A stretch of 64,000 bases of DNA from an uncultured Bacilli bacterium (GTDB lineage Bacteria; Bacillota_I; Bacilli_A; RF39; UBA660): contig CAKONC010000004.1 in the NCBI GenBank assembly GCA_934096985.1, positions 1 through 64,000 of the forward strand, read 5' to 3'. A model generated the notes under the pieces. It was not told where the DNA came from, did no database searches, and was given only the letters and a program-made list of their open reading frames with translations. The number at the start of each line of letters is the position of its first letter. Within the stretch, counting starts at the first letter, position 1. Shown piece by piece: positions 25,396 through 34,763 of the stretch. Both the position numbers and the translations under genes were made by a program.

Positions 25396-26361
25396 TTACT
25401 TAATTGCCCACACACCATTTTTAATTTTTTTAAACAAATCCACTTTATTATTGTAAGATGTAGAATCACTGCAATATCTTTGCAGAATTCCTCTAATAGT
25501 AGCTTTAATATCTTTATTAGTGAGTTTTTCAGGATAGTCATTTTCAATGATATCATACACTTTATCATATATTTGACTTAAATATGCTACTCCTCCTAAG
25601 CTTTGCAGAGCTTCATAAACAATATTAACCCAATTAGATTTCTCATGATATACTTCGTATTCTAAAACTTCTTTTTCCAAAAGTATATTTTTTTCAATTA
25701 TTTCTAAATTATTAGAAGGATCATCACCTAACAATCTTATTGCATCAGAAATTAATTCTACTATTAAAAATTTCTTTCCGTTTTTTTCATTATATTCATT
25801 TTTAAGAAAATTATAATTTTCATTAAATGTTTTATCACGAGTAACAATGATTAAATCATCATGACAATTTTCTAAAATAGATTCCCATATAATTTCATCA
25901 CAGCATGTGTTCTTATTACTCGTAGGTGGGTTTCCTATGTATTTTCTTTTAATAGCTCTATCAATAATATCTCTAGTTCTATCATAAGTGTTATGACAAA
26001 ACAATAAATATAGTGAATAAACAGGATCTTTTTCAAAATCAAAAATTAATTCACTACATTTGTCTATCATGCATTTTATAGATTTATTAGCTAATTTCAT
26101 ATTTTCATAATAATCTTCAAAGCCATTTAAACTTGACAAAAAATTACCATCATATAATGGATTAATTTGGCTTTTTAAAGTATCTATAAATTCGTTAATA
26201 GTTTTTTCTCTATTTCTAAAAAATTCATCATATGATTGTTTAGTGTTTATAAAATATTCAAAATACTTTTTAAATTCATCTTTTAAATTAGAGATGTTAT
26301 CATTTTTATTATAGCGATAAAAGTCCAAAAATATATTTGTATCAATAAAAATTTTAAACAT
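25396..26361 (-). CDS. PIN-domain nuclease with C-terminal winged helix
   Basis: 321 residues from ATG 26361 (AGGAGAAAGGA upstream; the longer frame would need a TTG). PIN acidic residues are visible: D7 in FIDTNIF, D155/E156/E160 in DEIIWES, and D176 in IVTRDKTF. This order resembles the DUF4935/PIN_8 class of single-strand nucleases. Residues about 245-321 form a winged-helix unit (WVNIVYEALQSLGG...GVWAIK) of the kind attached to some restriction enzymes. It is the last gene of the five-gene module and a likely effector that cuts RNA or DNA. Confidence 0.78.
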   Translation of the reverse strand: MFKIFIDTNIFLDFYRYNKNDNISNLKDEFKKYFEYFINTKQSYDEFFRNREKTINEFIDTLKSQINPLYDGNFLSSLNGFEDYYENMKLANKSIKCMIDKCSELIFDFEKDPVYSLYLLFCHNTYDRTRDIIDRAIKRKYIGNPPTSNKNTCCDEIIWESILENCHDDLIIVTRDKTFNENYNFLKNEYNEKNGKKFLIVELISDAIRLLGDDPSNNLEIIEKNILLEKEVLEYEVYHEKSNWVNIVYEALQSLGGVAYLSQIYDKVYDIIENDYPEKLTNKDIKATIRGILQRYCSDSTSYNNKVDLFKKIKNGVWAIK

Positions 26362-26401
26362 AATAAAAATCCTTTCTCCTAAAATCAATCTGTTAAAAAA
26401 C

Positions 26402-27403
26402 TTAATTTTTTAATCTTTCAATATTTTGTAATAATACTGATACTGTCCTTTCTATTTTTTTTAATTCGAACTCTATTCCACCAAGATTATCGTCTTTTAG
26501 TAATTTGTTAGAAAATGATTCATCAGTAATTTTTTTTCTAAAATTTGATATTATTTGAAAATTATTATCCATCTTACCAGAACCTGCTACTATGTCAAAT
26601 CCACTATAAATATCTTCCTCACCTTCAGCTATATCTTTGAGTATTTTTTTTGATAGTTTATCATTTACTTTACTTATATCGCCGAGTTTTCTAACATCAA
26701 TTGCCATTCTAATTTTATCACTTTTTATATCAGCAACTATTTTATTTTCCAACCCGGAAATTTCATCAAATGCTTTCTTTATTCCTCTATTTTTTAAGAG
26801 CTCTTCATAATAACTCCACTTATTCGGATGGTTATCATCTTTTTTTAACATATATTCATATACTGATAATAATTTTTTTATATCAGATATTTTCATTCCA
26901 AGTTCACTTGCTAATAATTCAGGAGTCTTATTAGATTTATTAATTGTTCTGTACAAATACCCTGCTTGCTCATAAGGATCCCAATCTTTTCTACCAATTA
27001 TATGATATTGTCCTATTAATGCAAATATTGTTGAATCAGGTATATCTTTTGGCAATATTATTGCTTTTATTTTTGACCATTTAATTGGATCTTGTTTATA
27101 TAACAAACGATAAGCAGCCAATCTACTATTTCCTTCTAATACAACATAATCACCATCTCTTACGATTACAGGATCTATTAAACCACCATTTGATTTAATA
27201 GATTCTTTTAATTGCTTAACATGATCTTTTTTACACATTAATTCTTCTATTTCCTCTTGAGTAGGAGTGTAATTATTACTATTTAATACTGAATATACCC
27301 TAGGATTTTCAGGATAAAACATTAATTTGCTCTGATCTATTTCATATTTATCTATTGGATATTTTTCTTTTCCTATAATTAAATAATCTTCTGTTTTGTT
27401 CAT
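26402..27403 (-). CDS. ParB/Srx-like protein 2 of the defence module
   Basis: 333 residues. The ParB N-terminal fold is seen as YPENPRVYS, IDPVIVRDGDYVVLEGNSRLAAYRLL (EGNSR 90-94, in place of GERR) and YHIIGRKDWDPYEQAGYL (133-150), which takes the place of the ENIQREDLNP segment in true ParB. It shares this WDPY motif with the other ParB-like protein of the module. There is no ParA beside it. The start lies 4 bases past the SNF2 stop, so it is cotranscribed. Likely a CTP- or DNA-binding switch; the exact activity is unknown. Confidence 0.8.
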   Translation of the reverse strand: MNKTEDYLIIGKEKYPIDKYEIDQSKLMFYPENPRVYSVLNSNNYTPTQEEIEELMCKKDHVKQLKESIKSNGGLIDPVIVRDGDYVVLEGNSRLAAYRLLYKQDPIKWSKIKAIILPKDIPDSTIFALIGQYHIIGRKDWDPYEQAGYLYRTINKSNKTPELLASELGMKISDIKKLLSVYEYMLKKDDNHPNKWSYYEELLKNRGIKKAFDEISGLENKIVADIKSDKIRMAIDVRKLGDISKVNDKLSKKILKDIAEGEEDIYSGFDIVAGSGKMDNNFQIISNFRKKITDESFSNKLLKDDNLGGIEFELKKIERTVSVLLQNIERLKN

Positions 27404-27407
27404 TTTA

Positions 27408-28880
27408 CTACTCCTTAATATCTAGTATTTTTTTTATGAATTTATCATATGTGTAATCTGCAATATTCTCATAATCTTCAAGTAATATATCATTTTGAAC
27501 TAAAGATGCTGCTTTTTGTTTACTTATTAACAATTTATGTATCCATTCATCAATACTACCTTTTATCATTATATTATAAATATTACATTCTTTCGTTTGA
27601 GATATTCTATGAATTCTATCTTGTGCTTGAAGATAATCATCTAAACTAAATCCTCTATCATAAAATATAGCATTATTAGCAACCGTTAATGTAAGGCCTT
27701 CTTTAGCAGATTGAGGGGTTGCAACTAAAACTTTTGAATTACCTTCTTTAAACTCTCTTATTGATTTATTTCTTTCATTAATATTCATATCTCCACTAAT
27801 CTTTACAGCATCATACTTTTGAAATAGTGTACAAAAGTAATTAACATTATATATATAATTAGTCCAAATAATTACTTTTTCATCACGATTAATAATCTCT
27901 TTTACAATTGAAATAAGTTCTTTTTCTTTTCCTGATGCAAATTTTATATCTTCATTTATCATTTTAGGATTAGAAGTTATTTGCTCTAATCTTAAAATTC
28001 TTTTTAAAATTGGTGATGCGTCATCTACAACTTTATTGTTATTTTTTTTTATTTCTATCGCTAATTTATTTTTTAATTCCTCATACATAATTTTCTGTTC
28101 ACTTGTAAACATTGTCCAAATATCATAATATTTTTTTTCTGGTAATGATAAATTCGCTGATTCTTTTGTCTCTCTAATTGAAAACTCACTTATTTTATCA
28201 AAAATATTAGAAATAAAATATTCAAACTCTTTTCTTTTTTCAGGATTCGTCGATAAATCATTAGATAAATCAGACTTTTTCTTAAAATCTTTAAAATTAG
28301 TCCCTAAGCTTTTCCCGTTATCTAAAAAATATATCTGAGCCCATACATCATAAGGCCGATTGGCTACAGGAGTCCCAGTCATTATAATCCTTTTTAAAAA
28401 CTTTTGAGATAATTCAAAAAAATCTTTAGTTAGATTAGAATTTGGATTCTTTAACTTCGCTGATTCATCTATTATAACACCAACATTTCTTGATTTTAAA
28501 AATAGAATAAATCTGTTTTTCTCTAAAGAAATAGTTTCAAAATTAGTAATTAATATTCTAGATGGGCTATTAAATACATAATAATTACTGCTTCTATTAT
28601 TAGTCAGTATTTTAGGATGCAAATGTGAATGAATTTTTATTTCTTCCTGCCAATTTTTAACCAATCCTTTTTTAGTAATAATTAACACAGTATCTATATC
28701 TTTATCAGATAGCCAGTATAAAGATATATCTAAAGCAATTTTTGTTTTGCCCAATCCTTGTTCATGGAATATTGCAGCGTAGTCTAAATCTTTTGCAAAA
28801 TCAATTGCTTGTTGTTGATAAGTAAATGATTTTAGCTTTGATTCATAACTAGGTTCATTAGTTAGTTTAATTTTTTTCAT
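27408..28880 (-). CDS. SNF2-family helicase/translocase
   Basis: 490 residues from ATG 28880 (ATG 28904 is possible but lacks a ribosome site). Motif I is GLGKT (42-46), motif II DESA (138-141), motif III TGTPVANRPYD, motif V SAKEGLTL, and motif VI QAQDRIHRISQ. There is no extra N-terminal domain, so it is a compact Snf2/Rad54-type double-stranded DNA translocase. It overlaps the PD-(D/E)XK nuclease gene by 14 bases, so the pair is probably made together and may form a nuclease-translocase. Confidence 0.92.
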   Translation of the reverse strand: MKKIKLTNEPSYESKLKSFTYQQQAIDFAKDLDYAAIFHEQGLGKTKIALDISLYWLSDKDIDTVLIITKKGLVKNWQEEIKIHSHLHPKILTNNRSSNYYVFNSPSRILITNFETISLEKNRFILFLKSRNVGVIIDESAKLKNPNSNLTKDFFELSQKFLKRIIMTGTPVANRPYDVWAQIYFLDNGKSLGTNFKDFKKKSDLSNDLSTNPEKRKEFEYFISNIFDKISEFSIRETKESANLSLPEKKYYDIWTMFTSEQKIMYEELKNKLAIEIKKNNNKVVDDASPILKRILRLEQITSNPKMINEDIKFASGKEKELISIVKEIINRDEKVIIWTNYIYNVNYFCTLFQKYDAVKISGDMNINERNKSIREFKEGNSKVLVATPQSAKEGLTLTVANNAIFYDRGFSLDDYLQAQDRIHRISQTKECNIYNIMIKGSIDEWIHKLLISKQKAASLVQNDILLEDYENIADYTYDKFIKKILDIKE

Positions 28881-29283
28881 ATTCTTTGTACACCCCAACT
28901 TCATTTACAATTATCAATTTAATTTTTTTATTTATCAATGTTTTTAATATTTTATAAGCAGAAATAGAAGCTTGCCATGGGGTAGCAATTATTAGTATAC
29001 ATTTTTTACCATTTGAAGCATGAAGATTCAAATATTTTATATAAGATTTATATTGCTCAATACTATGGGATGTTTCTAAATCTTTTTCAGATTTTGCTTC
29101 ACCAATTATAATAATATTCTTATAATTATAGTAAACATCCGCTACATAACCTTCCGGCATTCTAGTTACATTGCCTTTAATTTCATATATGTCACTTTCA
29201 ACCAAAGCATTTTCTATACATTGAAATGAACAAACATAATTATATATTTTTTTTACCAAATTATGATGAATTTTCGATTCCAT
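28867..29283 (-). CDS. PD-(D/E)XK-type nuclease, small
   Basis: 138 residues. An early helix precedes D49 in YVADVYYNY, then a strand into IIIIGEAKS with E62 and K64: the D...ExK catalytic triad of restriction-endonuclease-like folds. A helix with QYK (SIEQYKSYI) follows, common in VRR-NUC and Holliday-resolvase-like members. The ATG overlaps the stop of the upstream ParB-like gene (TAATG). Placed directly before the SNF2 gene, it probably supplies the DNA-cutting part of a joint complex. Confidence 0.8.
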   Translation of the reverse strand: MESKIHHNLVKKIYNYVCSFQCIENALVESDIYEIKGNVTRMPEGYVADVYYNYKNIIIIGEAKSEKDLETSHSIEQYKSYIKYLNLHASNGKKCILIIATPWQASISAYKILKTLINKKIKLIIVNEVGVYKEYEKN

Positions 29284-30287
29284 TATTCTTTATTTATATC
29301 CTCAACAAAGATATCAATATTCCCTCTTAAATCAATTAAGCTATCTTTAATTGGATTACTACCATTTCTTATTGCATTATACTCTTGAAAAGGCATATCA
29401 TTCATTTTTTTTATCAACTCTACACATAATTGTTCTATTGAAACACCATTAAGGTCTCGATATTCAGGCTTATCAGTTATTACTTTCTCTAATGCTGCTT
29501 TTATATTGCTTTTTAATAACATCTTTGTTGCCTCTTCATTTTTTAAAATCTCTGGTAATCTACGTACATTAATAGCAGCATCTATATTTCCTTCTATTAC
29601 CCATTTTGAAAAATCATCCAATGAAAATTTTGATAATAAAGCCTGCTTAATATTATTGTTTTGCAATTCTAAGAATTTAGAAAAGTCTCTTTGATCAAAC
29701 ATATCATCAGCTTCTAACAAAGGTCTATAGTGTTTCTCCATATCTTGATAAGCATTAATAAGTTTAATTATTTCTGATTTCTTCCCACCACAAAAGTCAA
29801 TTACCTGTGTCATAGGCAAATTTTGCTCATTGCTTAAGTAATTCAAATACTTAGCCTTTGAATATGGATCCCATTGTCTTGGACCAACTAAGTGTGATTG
29901 TAACCTTATTGCATGAATTTGATTTTCGCTTAATTGTTCATAAACCATTGCTGGGATAATGTTCCAATTTCCCTCAACATTATTTTCTTTAAATTCTTTA
30001 TATATTTGAACCCTTGTATTTCCCTCAATAACAACATATTTGCCATCAGACTGATGATTAACAATAATTGGATGAATTATCCCTTTATTTGTTTTTATTG
30101 AATTATATAAACTTGAATAATTAGTTTGATTTGAGTCCTCTACACCACTACCTAATGCCAATGCTAATTGTTCACTATTCAATGTATCTTTATCATACAT
30201 TTCAATAAATTTTGCTATTCTAGGATTGTTCATGTCTAATTCAATATTCTCAATAACCAAATTCATAAATTTACAGTCATTTTTCAT
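29283..30287 (-). CDS. ParB/Srx-like protein 1 of the defence module
   Basis: 334 residues. NNPRIAKFIEMY, IHPIIV, KYVVIEGNTRVQIYKEF (EGNTR 88-92) and SHLVGPRQWDPYSKAKYL (131-148) mark a divergent ParB fold. A helical C-terminal half follows. It is paralogous to the protein at 26402-27403 but only distantly alike outside the motifs. The start is ATG with GGAAGTGA 7 bases upstream. It heads the five-gene module, 55 bases after the restriction-enzyme gene. Confidence 0.8.
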   Translation of the reverse strand: MKNDCKFMNLVIENIELDMNNPRIAKFIEMYDKDTLNSEQLALALGSGVEDSNQTNYSSLYNSIKTNKGIIHPIIVNHQSDGKYVVIEGNTRVQIYKEFKENNVEGNWNIIPAMVYEQLSENQIHAIRLQSHLVGPRQWDPYSKAKYLNYLSNEQNLPMTQVIDFCGGKKSEIIKLINAYQDMEKHYRPLLEADDMFDQRDFSKFLELQNNNIKQALLSKFSLDDFSKWVIEGNIDAAINVRRLPEILKNEEATKMLLKSNIKAALEKVITDKPEYRDLNGVSIEQLCVELIKKMNDMPFQEYNAIRNGSNPIKDSLIDLRGNIDIFVEDINKE

Positions 30288-30342
30288 TTAAAATTCACTT
30301 CCTTTTAACAATTTATTAATGTTTTATAACTTATGTCTCTTA

Positions 30343-31641
30343 CTACTTAAATGTATCTTGATCAAAAACAGTTGTAAGTTCCATAATCCATTTAATCCAA
30401 GCAACCACTGTACTTGTTCTTCTTTCAGCAGTCCCAATTGAATTAATTTCCTCTCTACTATCATAAATAACTTTTGCAATTTCTGAATAATCAAATTCAA
30501 AATTTGTTAAATATTGTTCAAGTGCGCAATAAAATGGTTTATGTGACAAAATAATGCTTATAATTGCAAGATTCTTATTTTTATGATTCATTTTCATTAT
30601 TTGTTTACCTAACTCAGATAATTTATAATTTTTATCTTTTATCACTAATCCCAAATATTGAACAGCAGCTAAATAATAATTAGCCTGTCTAATATCAAAT
30701 TCATAAATATCTGATATATCACTTGCTGATAGTTCTTGATTATTTAATTCATTTATTAGATCCAAAACTCTATAAAAAGAATTGGCTTGCGGAAAAGGAA
30801 TACTATTATCTTCTTTAACAAATTCAACTTGACTCATAACATTCTGTATATCATCAACTTCAATTGGATTATATATTTCATCTAAAATATATCTTTTAAT
30901 TTTCTTTAATTTAATACTATTATAGTTGTTTTCATCTAAAAATTCATAGATAAAGAAATTAAAAATATTATCATGCTTAATTAACATAATAGGCATTATC
31001 TCTTTGTTTGTAACTCTTTTCCAAACTTTATATGGATAATATAGTTGTCTTATTATAAAATCCTTCATATAATGATTTTTAGCTTCAAAAATTACAAATT
31101 TACTTATACCTTCGTAACTACCATCAATTTCCATTTGAGAACTTTGAACATTTATATCAAACTTATTATTATCTTTTAAAGATATTTGATAACTAAATTC
31201 ACCTGTTCCCATTCTCCCCTGTATAGTAGGTACAACTTCTTCTCCCACGATATCCTCAATCATTCCGGAAATATATGCAGAATTCAATGAAATTGCTTCA
31301 CTTGTGATATTACTATAATCAATAGTTGAAATATAGTCTGGTAAATATTTTGTTTCGACGTCTAAATCATTATTTAGCTCAACACTTTGATAATTTTGAA
31401 ATTTACCAATAATATATGACCCACGTTTAATAGGCAATATGGCCAAATTGTTTTCTGCAAAAATAGATGGTAAATTTTCACTACTATCAAATTTAGTCAT
31501 CAATCTTGGTTCTCTACCTGATTCTTTAATTTGATCAGCGGTAATTTCAAAAAAGCCATTTGTTTCTATTGCATTAATTATATTAAATTTTTCAAACAAA
31601 TCGTTCCATGCTTTATTATTTTTTGTTATCCAATTTTCCAA
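30343..31641 (-). CDS. Type II restriction endonuclease-like protein
   Basis: 432 residues. An N-terminal region is followed by QGRMGTGEFSYQI, SQMEIDGSYEG (D173) and KFVIFEAKNH (E186, K188), then DFIIRQLYYPYKVW. The D-x12-E-x-K spacing fits a PD-(D/E)XK active site, and the surrounding pattern is that of type II enzymes found next to D12 methyltransferases. Residues about 285-345 look like a winged helix. The start is TTG with GGAGG 9 bases upstream. It overlaps the methyltransferase gene by 26 bases, so the pair forms a restriction-modification system. Confidence 0.78.
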   Translation of the reverse strand: MENWITKNNKAWNDLFEKFNIINAIETNGFFEITADQIKESGREPRLMTKFDSSENLPSIFAENNLAILPIKRGSYIIGKFQNYQSVELNNDLDVETKYLPDYISTIDYSNITSEAISLNSAYISGMIEDIVGEEVVPTIQGRMGTGEFSYQISLKDNNKFDINVQSSQMEIDGSYEGISKFVIFEAKNHYMKDFIIRQLYYPYKVWKRVTNKEIMPIMLIKHDNIFNFFIYEFLDENNYNSIKLKKIKRYILDEIYNPIEVDDIQNVMSQVEFVKEDNSIPFPQANSFYRVLDLINELNNQELSASDISDIYEFDIRQANYYLAAVQYLGLVIKDKNYKLSELGKQIMKMNHKNKNLAIISIILSHKPFYCALEQYLTNFEFDYSEIAKVIYDSREEINSIGTAERRTSTVVAWIKWIMELTTVFDQDTFK

Positions 31642-32500
31642 TAATTAAAACCTCCTCCACTTCACCACGTTTTTGAGCATTGCTATTAATGTTACGCCTA
31701 GCATTTACTGTATTAATTGTATAAGTTACATATTTTGTTTTGTCACTATATAAATTAACAATAAAGGGGGTTTTAGAATTACTTACCATAATGTAGCATC
31801 CACGTTCAATTAGTTCATCACACATATTTTTTAAACGTTGTTGGTCATCCCTAGAAAATCCATTTTTTGTATATCCAACAAAGTTAACTTGCTCATCATA
31901 TTGATCATAGGGTGGGTCTAAATAAACAAATGATCCTTTAGGAGCATCAATGCATGCATCATAAAAATCACCTGTTCTAAATTCAATTTCATTTTCATTA
32001 AAATATTTATTTATTGCTCTTAAAACTGGCTCATTACATATACAAGGATTTTTATATGAACCAAATGGTGAATTAAATTGTCCTGCACTATTCATTCTGA
32101 ACAATCCATTATAACATGTTCTATTAAGATAAATTAACCTAGCTGCTCGTTCAACAGAGCTCCATTTTTTATATTCATCAGTTCTATCAAAAGCTCTTAT
32201 CTCGTAATAACTATCTGCATCATTTTTGGTTTCATAGTATTTTAATTTTTCTATCAATTCATCCAAATTATCTTTTATACATTTATAACAATTTATTAAA
32301 TCTTCATTAAAATCATTTACAACTGCTTTTTTAGGTTGCAAATGAAATAATACTGCTCCACCGCCAATAAAAGGTTCATAATAAGTAGTAAACTTTTTGG
32401 GAAAATATTCCTTTAATTTAGGAATTAGTTGTCTTTTACCACCAGCCCATTTCAAAACCGGTTGCAAAATTAAATTTTGTTTTCTCTTCATTTTTACCAC
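31616..32500 (-). CDS. D12-class DNA adenine-N6 methyltransferase
   Basis: 294 residues. Motif I is KWAGGK (17-22) with the following YYEPFIGGGA; motif IV is DPPY at 195-198. The order (I then IV) is the alpha group, Dam/DpnIIA/MboIA-like. The enzyme methylates adenine in DNA to protect it from the partner nuclease. Dam-like members often recognise GATC, but specificity cannot be read here. It is cotranscribed with the restriction gene that follows. Confidence 0.93.
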   Translation of the reverse strand: MVKMKRKQNLILQPVLKWAGGKRQLIPKLKEYFPKKFTTYYEPFIGGGAVLFHLQPKKAVVNDFNEDLINCYKCIKDNLDELIEKLKYYETKNDADSYYEIRAFDRTDEYKKWSSVERAARLIYLNRTCYNGLFRMNSAGQFNSPFGSYKNPCICNEPVLRAINKYFNENEIEFRTGDFYDACIDAPKGSFVYLDPPYDQYDEQVNFVGYTKNGFSRDDQQRLKNMCDELIERGCYIMVSNSKTPFIVNLYSDKTKYVTYTINTVNARRNINSNAQKRGEVEEVLIIGKLDNKK

Positions 32501-32554
32501 CTACATTCTAATAATAATTATATCATAAATATTTAAATATTAAATCCAATTATA

Positions 32555-33859
32555 TCATTTTTCTTTATAATTGATTATGGATTCGTAAATCAAAATATCC
32601 GATAATTCATCTGTTAAAAATTTTATCCATTCAATTGTATAACTATAATCTTGATGTAAAGCATCAAATTGACAATATTGTGTTTTACAGCCATCTGATT
32701 GATATCCTTTTTTTCTAACACCATAATATTTCCAAGCATTAGTATGATGATGAGTTTTAAACTCTTTATTTATATTTTTTGAAACTATATTACAAACCTG
32801 TGACGGTTTATATTTATCTTTATTTATGACTGGTATCTCAACCGTTTTTTCTTTAATTAAAGTAATCGACTTTAGCATTTCATCATAGTCATTTAAATCA
32901 ATATCTTTAAAATTTAAAAACTCCATAGATATATCACTTCTATTTTTATGATTCTTTAGCTTAGGAACTAAAAACACTTTAAAACTATATCTCATATCAT
33001 TATAAATATCATCTGATAAAGCATTTCTAAAATCACAAATATATTTCCTTATATCATCAAAATTATCATTATAAAACTTTTGCATTGCCATTTTTTTTGA
33101 TTCGCAATTAAAGTTAACCAATTGTAATGGAATAGCTATATTAGCTTCAAGGGAATATCCATTTCCATATACCTTAGTCAGCAGTTCTTCAAAATTTAAT
33201 AACATGGCTTGACACTCTCCACATACCTCTAAATCTAAAGCTGGAATAAAACGATGTTCAATTTTATTTCTTAATCCTATCATAAATTTTAAATTATCTT
33301 TAATAGGCTCTTCAATTATATCTGTATTTTTTATACATTCAGAAAGTTCCCATGTCTTCTTATCTCCATCAATAATTATATAACTACCATCTGACTCCTT
33401 ATAATAATAATCAATATCATTTTCTTCAAAAATTGAATGAAGTAATGATGTCCACGCAATTATCATCATCACAATGTACCCATCGGTTCTAAATTTAGTT
33501 TGAGGTCTATTATAAATATCAACTGCAAGATATGCTGATTCAATAGATTTCTCTAAATATTGTTCTGTTAATGGTTTCATATCTTTTTTAAATGGCTTTT
33601 CATTTTTAGATTGGTTTTGTGACATAAATCTTAAAAATGAAGATTCATCATATTTATTGATATTTTTAACAATATAGGCATCTTTTGATTTAAATAAAAT
33701 TTTATCTTTCATTTTTTTATTATAATATGTATTAAATGTTGATATTTTCCAACTTGTTTGCTCAATAATTTCGTTCTTTGTAACTACTTCATCATTTTCA
33801 AATTTGATATTAAGTAATTCATATAACAACTTTAATTTTGAATACTGATCCTTTTTCAT
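32555..33859 (-). CDS. DUF3644-like protein
   Basis: 434 residues. The N-terminus (to about 65) is helix-turn-helix-like (VVTKNEIIEQTSWKISTFNTYY). Residues about 95-235 match the DUF3644 pattern: a TDGYIVMMIIAWTSLLHSIFEEN helix, then FMIGLRNKIEHRF with an R-x4-H-like motif, which recalls HEPN-type RNases. The C-terminal part has a His cluster (KTHHHTNAW). DUF3644 genes often lie in defence islands. It begins the large operon of the element, 55 bases before the methyltransferase. Confidence 0.65.
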   Translation of the reverse strand: MKKDQYSKLKLLYELLNIKFENDEVVTKNEIIEQTSWKISTFNTYYNKKMKDKILFKSKDAYIVKNINKYDESSFLRFMSQNQSKNEKPFKKDMKPLTEQYLEKSIESAYLAVDIYNRPQTKFRTDGYIVMMIIAWTSLLHSIFEENDIDYYYKESDGSYIIIDGDKKTWELSECIKNTDIIEEPIKDNLKFMIGLRNKIEHRFIPALDLEVCGECQAMLLNFEELLTKVYGNGYSLEANIAIPLQLVNFNCESKKMAMQKFYNDNFDDIRKYICDFRNALSDDIYNDMRYSFKVFLVPKLKNHKNRSDISMEFLNFKDIDLNDYDEMLKSITLIKEKTVEIPVINKDKYKPSQVCNIVSKNINKEFKTHHHTNAWKYYGVRKKGYQSDGCKTQYCQFDALHQDYSYTIEWIKFLTDELSDILIYESIINYKEK

Positions 33860-34076
33860 ATACTACCCCAACTATTTAAAAAACGCCAATACAAAAACTT
33901 ATAAAATAAGCCTGTACTAGCGCTCCCTTTTTAACTAATTACATTATACCATTTTTTTATATTTAAAAAAACATTTTAACTACTTTAACTATTTATTTTA
34001 ATAATTAATTTTAAATAATTTATTGTGTATTAAAAACCGCACATGGAAACTCATGTATCCGTAAAGGTAATATGGA

Positions 34077-34376
34077 TTAATCTTCATACGGTTTTTCATA
34101 GATTATATAATCATAATCAAATCTTCCATTATCATTCCTACTTTCAATAACTTTAAGATATTTATTTTCTTTCAACTCATTTAAAGTTTTCCTAATAGTA
34201 TCTTTACTTTCAATACAAATACTAGTTAATCCTAATAATGAATAATCCCAACTATCTGGTAAAGATAACATCAAAGATAGTAATCCCTTCGCCTTTAAAC
34301 TTAATTTTCTATCTTTAAAATGATAATTACTCATTATGGTATATCCTTCTTCTTTTTTTATTGCTTTTATTTTCAT
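34077..34376 (-). CDS. Helix-turn-helix protein, phage/ICE replication-initiator-like
   Basis: 99 residues from ATG 34376 (AAAGGA 8 bases upstream; earlier starts lack one). The segment IMSNYHFKDRKLSLKAKGLLSLMLSLPDSWDYSLLGL followed by a wHTH (SKDTIRKTLNELKENKYLKV) is typical of the N-terminal domain of small HTH proteins in Firmicutes mobile elements. Its role here (replication, copy control or regulation) is not determined. The stop overlaps a long inverted repeat (AAAAACCG...CGGTTTTT, about 34030-34094). Confidence 0.65.
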   Translation of the reverse strand: MKIKAIKKEEGYTIMSNYHFKDRKLSLKAKGLLSLMLSLPDSWDYSLLGLTSICIESKDTIRKTLNELKENKYLKVIESRNDNGRFDYDYIIYEKPYED

Positions 34377-34426
34377 TTTTTTTATCCTTTCTAACATAAA
34401 AAAATTGTGTCCCCACAACTTTCAGA

Positions 34427-34639
34427 TCAATCACTTTCTAATTTATTTAATTCGTCTACAACTTCTTCTAAAGTTTTTTTAGGTGTTAAATTTTCATAAC
34501 TATTATCTTTTAATTTATTTTTATTTCCATATAAAATATAACCATTAAAAAGACCAACACTTTTACAAGAGCACCATATCTCTTTATTAATAACTTTATT
34601 TTCTATAATATCATCACATTGCTTACATTTTATTTTCAT
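34427..34639 (-). CDS. Small zinc-ribbon-like protein
   Basis: 70 residues from ATG 34639 with GGGAG upstream. CKQC near residue 5 and CSC near 23 give a likely Cys4-type zinc ribbon; the tail is acidic and helical (TLEEVVDELNKLESD). It lies 50 bases before the HTH gene and 95 bases from the right border. Such small proteins are common near mobile-element ends. Function unknown. Confidence 0.55.
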   Translation of the reverse strand: MKIKCKQCDDIIENKVINKEIWCSCKSVGLFNGYILYGNKNKLKDNSYENLTPKKTLEEVVDELNKLESD

Positions 34640-34763
34640 AGATAACAACTCCCATCTAAAATTTAACATTTTAATATTTTTTTGTCTATATATTCCAGTA
34701 AAATAAGAAGCTTATTAAGTTATACACAGATACCATATTTTAACCACATAATACGCGTCCTCG

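Noticed and set aside
34030..34094. Long inverted repeat at the end of the HTH gene as a phase-variable switch
   Set aside because: The arms are only 8 bases (AAAAACCG/CGGTTTTT) and T-rich; a terminator-like hairpin overlapping the coding end is the simpler reading.
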